This document shows positions 47,421-56,784 of a stretch of DNA of 64,000 nt, piece after piece (the first letter of the stretch is position 1; the number at the start of each line of letters is the position of its first letter). Source of the stretch: Roridomyces roridus (Eukaryota > Basidiomycota > Agaricomycetes > Agaricales > Mycenaceae); the NCBI GenBank assembly GCA_029378245.1, contig JARKIF010000002.1, positions 744,001 through 808,000 on the forward strand, given 5' to 3'. Both the position numbers and the translations under genes were made by a program. The notes beneath the pieces were generated by a model. It was not told the DNA's origin, ran no database searches, and was given only the letters and a program-made list of their open reading frames with translations.

Positions 47421-48622
47421 ATGGGATCACAGGCACCCAGTGGCATAGTGCATGCCGGTGAGGGGAGCCTAAAGGGGAAATTCATGAAGATCACGGATGA
47501 CAGGGTGGTGGCACGAGCAAAATATGTGCTGCTACCCAGAGCCATCGAGTGCGAGACGTTGAAGTCTGCACCAAATGATAAATTCACGGTCACCAAGTGT
47601 GAAGCCAAGTTGAATTGCTGGGAGGCTTTCCAAAAGGTGGGTCTTGTTACTTGCCGCGGTGCCACACACTCATTCATGGAGTAGCACCAGATCCAGCATG
47701 CCCGGGATGCTTGCAAGGTTCGGTCATGTCACTGTGTTTTAATGATTTTTCAATGGATCCTTATGCCAGTTTGTAGAACACGGATAAGAGATACACATGT
47801 CCCTTCAGGAAGTGCAACAGAAAGTTGCACCGCTCGCTGGAGTTGCTCGCAGCTCACATTGAAGACACACATCTAAAGGGGCTCCCTTGCCCATTTGCCA
47901 CATGCCCCACCCACAGCACGCAAACAGATAATACCACTTCTACCGCCCAGGCTGTCTTCACTCGTCATAGTCTCATTACCCATGTCCACGAACAGCATGC
48001 AGAATTGGTTGGCTCACGAGTTGAGCGTGCCCTACTCCTCCCAACAGCAAAACCACACAGAATGGCTCATATCCATCTGCCACCACCCCTCCTGTCGTCT
48101 TGCAATGATGATATCCGCCTTGGTGGTCTCTTCGTTCCACCTGTCTCCATACCAAAGACAGAGCACTTCACACACCTCATAGCTTCATTTGCAGGTGGTC
48201 CAAACGCCTCAGGCCCCTCCTCCCTCCCTGCTGCCCACAAGCAGAATACCACCAAACTGCCTCACAAAACAATGACACTCCGGAAGCACCCACAGAGGGC
48301 ACTCCCACCACAATCAGACCAGGGGCAATCAGATTCACAATATGAATTTGCCAACTTCCCGACAATAGAGTTCTTCAGGGACAGCCTGACGGTGTTGCCT
48401 GCTTCATTCACACCTCTGGACATCCTCAGTCCCCCCAATTTTGTGGTACAGCCTACACCACCGGAAAGGGGTCTTGATTTGATGCGGGGGCCTCGGCCGG
48501 GGTTGGGTAGGAAGGAGAAGGCACCGCCGGGCCCGAGTATCTTTTATCCAGTGTTGCAGAAGGAGGCTTTTGCGGGGTATGCGAGGGGGGAGGGTGCGGT
48601 TACTGATATGATGAGGGAATAA
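47421..48622 (+). CDS. Hypothetical protein with two C2H2-like fingers
   Basis: Spliced reading: MGSQAPSGIVHAGEGSLKGK, then FQK joined to HQIQHARDACK, joined to RYTCPFRKCNRKLHR. The first finger-like unit is CPFRKCNRKLHRSLELLAAH with IEDTH (Cx4C..Hx4H). The second is CPFATC.. with FTRHSLITHVHEQH. The wide Cx4C spacing is usual in fungal proteins of this sort. The C-terminal half is proline-rich, with FANFPTIEFFRDSLTVLPAS, and ends GEGAVTDMMRE. The frame is intact, with two introns near 47636-47684 and 47720-47799. I do not recognise a named family; nucleic-acid binding is plausible but unproven. Confidence 0.65.
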
Positions 48623-50044
48623 GGAGACTCTGGGCTTGGGGCATTGAATTGAATTGTTGGATATTTGGATATTTGGACAGTAGATTATACATGAGTAATA
48701 CAGAGGATTCTGACCGATGTGCTGGTGATGGGTTTATTTTGGTCAGAGTTCAGCTTGCGGCGCGATGACTCAAGTCCGGTGTTCAGCATCATGTTTTCAA
48801 GTTCACAAGACTCGTCGGGGGGGTACTTCACACCACCGCTGTGGTGACCCTACATTCTATGCCAGTGTAAAGATTTAGAGCGGGGATCAAAGCATCGCAC
48901 TTTCAGTGCATAACAAGATTTATCCTGAGATGATGGTTATTGCTTGGATGATGGTAAATCGGTCAGAGTTTGAAAAGGCTTCAGACAGTGTTTTATAGAG
49001 AGAAGAATTGGAGGCGAATGACTGTGACAGGAGTATGTAGCACAATAAGTTTCGCAGGCGGCTGACATTTCGGGCTCGAGTTGGCAGGCGGGATCAATGT
49101 GATCTGAAGGGCCGAGCCACAATAACGGGCTGCAGGTATCTCCCGCCGGCAAGGATGGAAGTAAGGGCTAGAGCACGGTTTCGGAGACTGATTGGACTCC
49201 TGAGGCCTGAGGCCTGAGAAGATGGTCTGCGCATTGAGTTGAGAGGCGTAGTTCAAGCTGACTAGACAATCAGAATTGCTGTGTACCCCAGAGAGGTCGT
49301 TACCGGAGAGCATGAGAGGATTTCGCGGACTCGGAAGCGATGGCCATCAAAGAAGATAATCCTGTCGAAGAAGCAGCCCTCCGGGGATGTGGGCAGGTCA
49401 GCACCCCAACGAGCGTGAGGTGACCGTGCATCCAGAACTTGACATCGAGAAGTCAGAAAACAATAAACGATTCCGACCGCAGACCAGACGGGCGGGTCTG
49501 TCAACGACGAAGATGGTAGCGACGAGTGTCATACGAGGGCCGAGTCATCACAACCGTGCGGAGATAAAAGTACAATAGCATGACATGTTCTTGGAGGGAA
49601 CTTGAAGACCGAGAATTTGGGTACTAGTGTAGATTTCGTCACACGTCGGGGTCGCGAAATCTAGCCCGTTGGACGCCGGCGCCAGAAGAAACAAAGGCGA
49701 AGGAGGTGCCATACGTTGCCCAGGGAAATTTGTGGAGGTGAAACTCGGAAGCGTGAACGAGGAACAACAAAAAAGTTGCCCGAAATGGACAGATGGGGGA
49801 CACACAGAGCCGTGCCTATCGACGGGTAGAAATCTTTTGGCGAAGGCGGCGTTCGAGGCGACTAGAAGAATAAGAGACTGAGCGCGGGAAGGTGATAGGC
49901 GTGAATACAAGCATGACGGATTGGGAAGACAATTGCAGTCATGTTGTCCTTGTTTGCACCATGCCAAACCTCATTGTCTTCCACCAAAGTAGAAGAATGG
50001 ACGGCGAAGACGGCGCTTGGCTACTCCGGCCATTGTCGGCCAAG
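48623..50044. other. Region without a confident gene
   Basis: Minus-strand frames at 49548-49967 (139 codons) and 49262-49504 could be exons of a small gene (for example GCFFDRIIFFDGHRFRVREI), but no family or splice pattern supports them. Confidence 0.35.
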
Positions 50045-50052
50045 TATAAATA
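50045..50052 (+). promoter_or_regulatory. TATA box
   Basis: TATAAATA about 230 bp upstream of the ATG at 50276, followed by a pyrimidine-rich leader. This fits a strongly expressed gene. Confidence 0.55.
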
Positions 50053-50275
50053 CTGGGGCTAGTCTGCTGCATTTCCTTAGACTTTTCGTCTACTCTTCTG
50101 CCTGCTACCAACCGCCTCACGCCTCTTTTACGCTCTCTGTTCCGAGCCTCGTTCTCTCATTGCACCTTCCATCCTTTCAAACGACCTTTTTACGCCTCGT
50201 GAGTTCTCCCCATTCTCTTTTCTTGAACCCTGCCGACAGCAATCCAGTTTTCTTCCATCGCCGCGCGATTTCACC

Positions 50276-51127
50276 ATGTCCTCCGCCATCCCCCACGTTA
50301 TTGCATACCTCACCCGCCCTCTCGCGGCCGTGGCGTCCCCTGCTGCTGTTAAATCTGCTCAGCTCATTCTCAACGCGTCCCTTCGCGCATCTTCTGCGAC
50401 TTTCACCCTGACGTCTATGGTGCCTCCCACTGCCATCCGCGCCGCCGCCGTTGGCTCTGCTATTCCTTGGGCCAGTTGGTTCGACGCCCTTGCCGGTGGC
50501 CGCGCTGGCACCATCCTCCTCTTCTACGGCCCCGGGTATCTCAAGGTCCGCATTGGAGAGGAGCAGGTCACAGACGTGTGGAGCGAGGAGACGCAAGGGA
50601 GCGTTGTGCCCATTTCAAGGGCCAAGGCCACCTCCGTCCCTCTGCTGCAGCAGTCCACCGGTGCACGCCTTCGTGCTGTGTTGCTGTCTGCCCGTGTGAG
50701 GAACCTGCGCCGCACTCAGCAGGAGGAGGAGCAGGTGTCTGTCAAGACCAGCGTGGCGCAGCCCAAGCCCATCCGCGTCCCGACTCTCTTCATCGACATC
50801 TCCGACGACGAAGACTCGTCCGATGACGAGTCCGACTGCAGTTCCTCCTTGTCCTACTCTACCGAGTCCCTCACTTCTGCGGCCTCCTCCCCGCCTGCAT
50901 CACCCGCTTCCAAGCTGGCAACTCTGGCGCTTCCCTGTGCCCCGCCGCTGCTCTACCGTGCTCCCCGTCCCAAAGCCACGTCCGCTGTTCGCTCCCCGGC
51001 GGTCACGATGGACTGCAGCAACAAGCAGCTTACGTCGTACCTCTACCAAGGCGGCGTGACCCGCGTCATGACCGGCGGTGTCATGCTTGGCGCCCGCCAG
51101 GCCCTCGTCGCTTCCAAGCGTTCTTGA
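50276..51127 (+). CDS. Hypothetical single-exon protein, 283 aa
   Basis: Not recognised with confidence. One uninterrupted frame in an intron-rich genome. Codons are strongly biased to C-ending ones (GCC, CTC, GTC, CCC), unlike most neighbours. The N-terminal 75 residues are alanine-rich and weakly hydrophobic (HVIAYLTRPLAAVASPAAV). The middle reads GRAGTILLFYGPGYLKVRIG, TDVWSEETQGSVVP. It is followed by a disordered acidic/serine stretch (DISDDEDSSDDESDCSSS), containing VPTLFIDISDDED, a possible SUMO-interacting motif with an acidic flank. The end is SYLYQGGVTRVMTGGVMLGA, which looks like a conserved C-terminal module. A TATA box lies upstream. Function unknown. Confidence 0.72.
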   Translation: MSSAIPHVIAYLTRPLAAVASPAAVKSAQLILNASLRASSATFTLTSMVPPTAIRAAAVGSAIPWASWFDALAGGRAGTILLFYGPGYLKVRIGEEQVTDVWSEETQGSVVPISRAKATSVPLLQQSTGARLRAVLLSARVRNLRRTQQEEEQVSVKTSVAQPKPIRVPTLFIDISDDEDSSDDESDCSSSLSYSTESLTSAASSPPASPASKLATLALPCAPPLLYRAPRPKATSAVRSPAVTMDCSNKQLTSYLYQGGVTRVMTGGVMLGARQALVASKRS

Positions 51128-51300
51128 ATCATCCATTCGGCATCCCGCATTTTTTTTCTCTCGCATTCTCAATCATCACGCAATACGAAACAACAAACGA
51201 CTTTGCACGTCCTGGACACGTATCATATCATCTCGTACATCCTTCACGCTGGACACTGTAGCATACTTGCACATACATGACTCTGTAGCTAATATACGTA

Positions 51301-53151
51301 CTATTCGTTGTAATACTTATCAAGGCGGCGAGAATACATTGATTGGTTCTGGCAGACATTCAATTTGGTGTTTTTCGAATAAAAGTACATTCCCAGCAAG
51401 GTACATATATCAAATGAAATCTGCTGCTCAAACTCGCTGATGTAGCTACCCCGTCGACTCTCATCCGTGGCGCTGAGCTCAATCTGCACATCACAGGGCA
51501 GTCCCACCTCGGCATCACTAGGCGGTGGTACGTCCAAGTCCAGCTGCTCCCTCAGATCCGCGGTTCTGCACATCTCCACCACCTCCCCAAGCTCTGGTAG
51601 ATCCCCAACCGTGCACACCGACGGTCTTCGCATGCTCCCTCCCGAGTCGGAGCTTTCCGTCTCCGTCTCGGTGCCCAATCGGAAACTAACAGGCACCGAT
51701 GCCCCATCGACAAACTTCTCGAAACCCAAGTCGACGTGGACGAGGGCTTGCGTCGTGGCGGAGAATCGTTTGGTTTTGATTTGCTGGGGTTGGAAGAGGG
51801 AGCTGGGGGGCCGACTTGAGGTGCTTTTTTCCTCTTGGAAAGTGGGGTCGGGGGTCGGGGAGCACAGGGCGCCGCGGAGGGCGCGGAGGAAGGCCTGATT
51901 GAATTCATGTTAGCGGTGCTTATGGCAGACACGTGTGGACGTACGGGGTCGGTAGCGGCCAGGAAGCCGTAGAAGAGTGGGCGGAGGGAGTAGATGCATA
52001 AGCCTGTTTGAAGTTGGAATGCTTTCAGATGGGAGCGAGTATCATACGCACTGAGCAAATCGAGACCCCGAATCGTCTCCAGGCCGGCAGGCTTCCTGAT
52101 GAGATAGAGGTCCAAGATAATGCCGAAGCAGTTGAGGGTGCAGGAGAGAATGGGATACAGGCCTGTCATCGAATGAGATGGCGAGGTAATCAGCAGAGGG
52201 TGAAACGCACCAATCCGTAAAATGATGACTCGATATTGTACTATCGGCGCAATGGTGGTTTCCATGCGCGAGGTGGCGAGGTAGGTCGGGTCTGCAGTGC
52301 AGTGCGTAATGGACGCACGCTGTGCGACGCTACAGGAACGATTCATCAATATGAGCTAGGACCTAACCCGCTAGAGACGCACCTGCTGTCTCAAGATGTA
52401 CCAAACCAGCACCAAGAACAATACAACCTCCGTAAACGCCATGCACAGAATCCACGCCCACTGGGCGCCGATGAGCCACCGGATCTGCTCGTTGGGAGAA
52501 GATGCGGTAAACCAGCAGGTATTGTTTAGTGTACTGAAGCCAAAGTGCCCGGAGCCGAGGGTGGCGAGGGTGCATGAGAAGGTGAGGAGGAGGGAGAAGA
52601 GGATGTAGTATTTCTCCATGAATATGCCGTTCATGCCGTGGATTAAGACCAGTCTGGAGGAAGAGTAAGATAAAGGGAGGGAGAGGGGAGGGGGAAGGCG
52701 TACTGGAGGTTGATAGCCATGCAGCAAAACATACAGGAAGAAAAGAGGAGCGCTGACTGCAAATCAAAGGGTTAGTACAGCAGGGGAAGGTGGTGCCAAG
52801 TTGACGCACCGCGCTTAGGAATGCGCTCGCAGCACACCCGAGACCGGGGTCATTGACGCCCGGGAAGGAGGTCGCTTCGAAAACGAGGCTGCAGAAAACA
52901 ATGAGACGAGATTTCGGGCATATGAACGGTACGCACTTGGCGATGATGGCATATATCAGCAACCTGAAGCTGACACGATTGAGAAACACGCGTGATACTG
53001 GATTCCAAGCCGTATATGCAAAGGCAACGAGGAGCAGAACGTTGAGGATCAGACCGGAACAGGTGAGGCCGATGATGAGCTCCCTGACCGTCGATGTGAG
53101 TATTGGCGACGAAAACTGGGGCAAAGAGACGCACCTGGTGTGATTGTCCAT
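51301..53151 (-). CDS. G-protein-coupled receptor, cAMP-receptor-like fungal type
   Basis: A seven-helix receptor of the class common in basidiomycetes. The N-terminus is MDNHTRCVSLPQFSSPILTS. TM1 is ELIIGLTCSGLILNVLLLVA, then NRVSFRLLIYAIIAK. FCCMAINLQ joins LVLIHGMNGIFMEKYYILFS, a very conserved motif of this family, then GHFGFSTLNNTCWF and IRWLIGAQWAWILCMAFTEV. Later helices include IVQYRVIILRIG and LNCFGIILDLYLIRKPAGL. The long cytoplasmic tail contains ALRGALCSPTPDPTFQEEK and a serine/glutamate-rich part. About nine short introns; the joins examined are in frame. The ligand is unknown. The stop at 51301 follows a run not typical of the family, so the last exon could end earlier. Confidence 0.82.
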
Positions 53152-53211
53152 GGAGAAGGAGAAGGAAAGACTGGGCGCGCAGGGGCGTCTCAGTTTCGCT
53201 CTTTGCGACGA

Positions 53212-53480
53212 TTAAGACATTCTGCGCGGAGGGCTACTTCTGAGACAGGGATGTGATGAATATCTTCTTTCAAGTGGGAGACGCGTAGAGGAGCGCGTCA
53301 GCCTCGGTCGGATAGATCGAGTAGAGCGGAGCACTGAAAAGGTAGTTTCAGGGCAGCATCGTCTCTGCCGTCCGTAGCCCCAGACCTCTTGCAAAGTTTT
53401 CCGACAGCCCAAAGCTTGCACAATGGCGTCGACGTGTCAACCAGAGCACATAGTGACCTGGTAAGCGTATGCATACGAGG
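53212..53480 (-). pseudogene. Relic of the TKL kinase N-terminal exon
   Basis: The minus strand aligns with the 5' coding exon of the TKL kinase gene at about 59190-59345: both contain CAATGGCGTCGAC, TTTTCCGACAGCCCA-like, CAGACCTCT and ATAGATCGAGT blocks. Translated fragments such as LGCRKTLQEVW (compare LGCRKILREVW) and ALLDLSDRG are in different frames, so it is dead. It marks the left end of the segmental duplication. Confidence 0.75.
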
Positions 53481-54257
53481 AACGGGGCATGTTGGATGCC
53501 TGCAACAGGCATTGGCGCGATCGACCTGCAACGCAAGAATAGGGCACTCGAACGACTGATTTCGGATGGTTGAGACGGTGGATGGATGAAATGCTTGCGT
53601 TAAAAACGCCCCCAAGTGTATTTCCGAGTCGGAAACTCATGCATTGTGCAGCGGAAGTGGCAAGAAGAAAGCACAAGACAGGCACGTGCGGCACATCGAC
53701 TTTTGCGATGGCAGAGTAATTGAGATGTACACTAACATGGGGATAGATGACGCGGGGCGACACGCGAAGGATACGAGAATGCCAGATATGACTGAGATGT
53801 AGGCATATACAGAGACGGAGACGGAGATAGAGAGATAGAGGATAGAGGAGTAAGAGAAAAAAAGTAGGAAAAAAGCCCTCCCGGTCGGACAAGGAGTCCA
53901 CGAACTATAGCTTCGGCACCAAGGACCAGCCCTATCTTCAGTCAGACACCGGCGACTGAGAACGAAACGAGAACACTCACGCAGCAAGAGACGGGCATAG
54001 CCAACATCGAGTGTCGAGTTTGTCGTAATCGTCGTCCGGTGGTGGTCCTTGATGGGCGTCCCCAGCACACACCGGTCTTCCGCACGAAACTCGTCCATCC
54101 TCGTCGTCAGCTTCGCCGCGCCGCCACCACAGCCTTCATCCTTCTCCGGTCCCGTCGCATCTTCGTGGGGCTTGCCAATTCTCGAGGAGGGTGTTGTTGG
54201 GAAGAAGAGAAAAGAAGGAAAATGAGGCGGGGTATATGGGGGAATTGACGAATGATT

Positions 54258-56468
54258 CTATGCGTTAAGATCGGGCGGATGCAGGCGGCGCTCCATGTGG
54301 GCTTCCCAGTCACTGGAGAAGAAATGAGAGGACGTTGCGACTAGGCAGACTGGACGTACTGTTGGGGCCCCCACATGGGATGCGCTTTCAGTTCTCCGTA
54401 ATCCTCGAATCGTTGGCGATAATTTACGGAAAATATCTGTGGAAACAAGTTGAGACTGGGTGAATGTGCTGCGAGCACGGGCATACCTTCTTCAAGAACG
54501 ACAGCATGGCTGAATCGTTGAGCACGGACTTGGGCACCGGTGACCACTGGACTTCAGGACGATCTTCTTCAAAGTCATCAAAGTAGAAGTCGGGCACCTA
54601 CGGGCAAGGTGTCAGAAAACCAAAGTAAAAAAGGACAGAATGACTTGCCTCGCCAGCCGCCAACCACTCATAAAGAACGACGCCAAAAGACCATATGTCG
54701 GCGTTGTATGAGTAATCCGTCCCCATCTGAATCTGAGCGCACATGTACGCCTTCGTGCCGCACCACCTGCTTGAGGAATGAGGGTTGTCCTTGCCGACCC
54801 ATAGCATCGGGAAGGCATCGGTCCCTCGGTTCTTGAGATCGTGCCAGGCGGGGAACTGCTTTGAATCCGGCTCGTCGAAAGTACGCGCAATCCCAAAGTC
54901 GATGATTTGCAGATGACCGTCCACCCCGAGGATCAAATTGCTGCTTTTGAGGTCCCTGTGCAGGATTCCGCGTTGGTGGATGGCTTGCATGCCGAGGACC
55001 TGCAAGAGAAGTCGGGCGCCAGCATCAATCAAGGCAAGTGTCACTCACGAGCTGCGCCGCAAAGAACCGAGCGGACTCGACTGTCAGCGACGTGATTAGG
55101 CTCGAGAAGCACCGCCGGCCGCAGTCCTGGAGATGATATTTGAGATCAAGGAAAGGTGGAAAGAGAATGATAGCATACCATGATCACGTACAAGGACTTC
55201 GTGTCTTCAAAGAAGCCGTGCACGACCGGGACCACCGCGTTGTGGGCCATGCGCAGGTGGCATCCGACCTCTCGAACTACAGACGACTCGGTATCGGAGT
55301 GCTGGGCACGGTCAATGCGCTTGACGGCGTATACGCCTCCAGTAATCTTATTCTGAATCTCCACCTTGATGACATCTCCGAAAGCCCCGCTACCCAGTTG
55401 GTCTTTGATGCGGAGTAAAGCAGGGTCCAAGTGCGACAAGAGGCCTGGAATGGTCTTGGCCCTCCATCGTTCACGACCCCAGAACGTGTCTTCGTCGGGC
55501 GCAGCGTCGGGAGGATCCGCTTCACGTTCTGAATCAGCACCAGCATTGTCGAATGAAGGGCGTTCTGCGTTGACGCTGGGGGCCGTAGCATAGGAGTTGG
55601 TCTTTAGGCTCGCAGCCGTTTCGATTTCTTGCACATCAACGATAGTGGGACGGTAGCGAGCCGGCGGGTCGTCGAAGTGCAGGTCGGGTGGATGTGGGTC
55701 GGGCGGGAAGCCTTCGTTCGCATCGAGAACAGTTTCATGCACGCGTTCGGTATGACAGTACTTGTGGATCACATCTTGTAGATTGTCGACCACTTCGAGT
55801 CCAATGGCGATGAGGAGGACGAGGGGAGCGACGATATATTTATTGCCGCTGCTGACGTTGGCGGTGGCCTTGCTAACCCCCAGGAGGAGGTGCACTTTGG
55901 CATTGTCCAGCAGGTATAACGCGACCTGGACTTTGATTTGGATTTGACGGAAGCTGAGGGCGACCGGGGTGGTGGAGAGATGGAGGAGGAGGATGGCGGA
56001 ACGTAACAAACAACCCACGCCGCGTACGAGGAGCGCGAAGGGGACCAATACGCAAATCGCAAACACGAAATAGAGACACGCCAAGGAGACGTCAACGATC
56101 TTGACAAGCTGACGTCTCGCACCGAACCTGGCGAGCAGGGAGAGCACAACGACGAAAGTTGCGAGGGCCGTCAAGGACGATATGACCCATAGCGCAAACG
56201 GAGCTTGATAATCGCCACTGGGAATCGTGGGGGTGCCTGGGACGTCCCATGGAATCGTACGAGTTGGCGGTGGTGGAGGAGGCGGGGGAGGCGGGATGTA
56301 GACAAGGGGGTAGCGAATGCCAGTGACTTGGGGACCAGTATGGCTCTTGACGAGTCCACGGCGCACGACGGCGAGGGCCCGGTCGATGACGATGCGGAGG
56401 GAGCGGCGGTGGTCGATGAAGCCATTGAGGAGGGTGGAGACGGCGGTGAAAAGCGCGAACGAGGACAT
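54258..56468 (-). CDS. Membrane-anchored protein kinase (copy 1 of the duplicated pair)
   Basis: Ser/Thr-type kinase with an unusual N-terminal half. Residues 1-55 include DHRRSLRIVIDRALAVVRRG. A polyproline run (IPPPPPPPPPPTRTIPWDVP) follows, then hydrophobic segments ALWVISSLTALATFVVVLSL, SLACLYFVFAICVLVPFALL and KYIVAPLVLLIAIGLEVV, probably membrane-spanning. The kinase domain follows an acidic linker: GSGAFGDV, AVKRID, GILHRDLKSSNL, IIDFGIAR, CGTKAYMCAQIQMG and YNADIWSFGVVLYEWLAAGE, so the catalytic residues are all present. The last exon is joined at GTACGTCC and ends HDWEAHMERRLHPPDLNA, parallel to copy 2, with the stop at 54258-54260. I know no named family for this architecture. Confidence 0.85.
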
Positions 56469-56784
56469 GTTGGTAGTAAGACGCAAAGGTGTAATGGAGG
56501 GTGGCTGACAGTGACCAAACTTTCATGAGACATGGCAAACAAACGATCGGAGAATGGAGACGCGTCTGACGTCCTTGGGCACGTGCAGAGAGTGGAGGGC
56601 GCGTTATGGCCATGGCGGTAGCAGCGAAGAAGGGCACCTCGATTTGGCCTCGACATTGCCATTTTGGGAAGGAGCACGACTGGGCTCCAACACGCTCATT
56701 CGTACCAACAAAACAGAATATATATGTTTGGCGTAAGTAGCGGGTATGTACATCCACAATTCGTGCATCCATCCCTGCGTTACA
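56469..56784. other. Duplicated intergenic segment (unit 1)
   Basis: Counterpart of 62370-62895. It carries the kinase promoter and the former septin 3' flank, with shared blocks GGGCACGTGCAGAGAG and ATTCGTACCAA..AAACRGAATATAT. Confidence 0.75.

Noticed and set aside
49262..49967. A possible minus-strand gene from two frames
   Set aside because: No recognisable domain and no convincing splice sites; kept only as a note on the region.
52363..53151. A 262-codon unspliced frame as the full receptor N-terminus
   Set aside because: Reading through the introns destroys conserved helices; the spliced frames give the family motifs.
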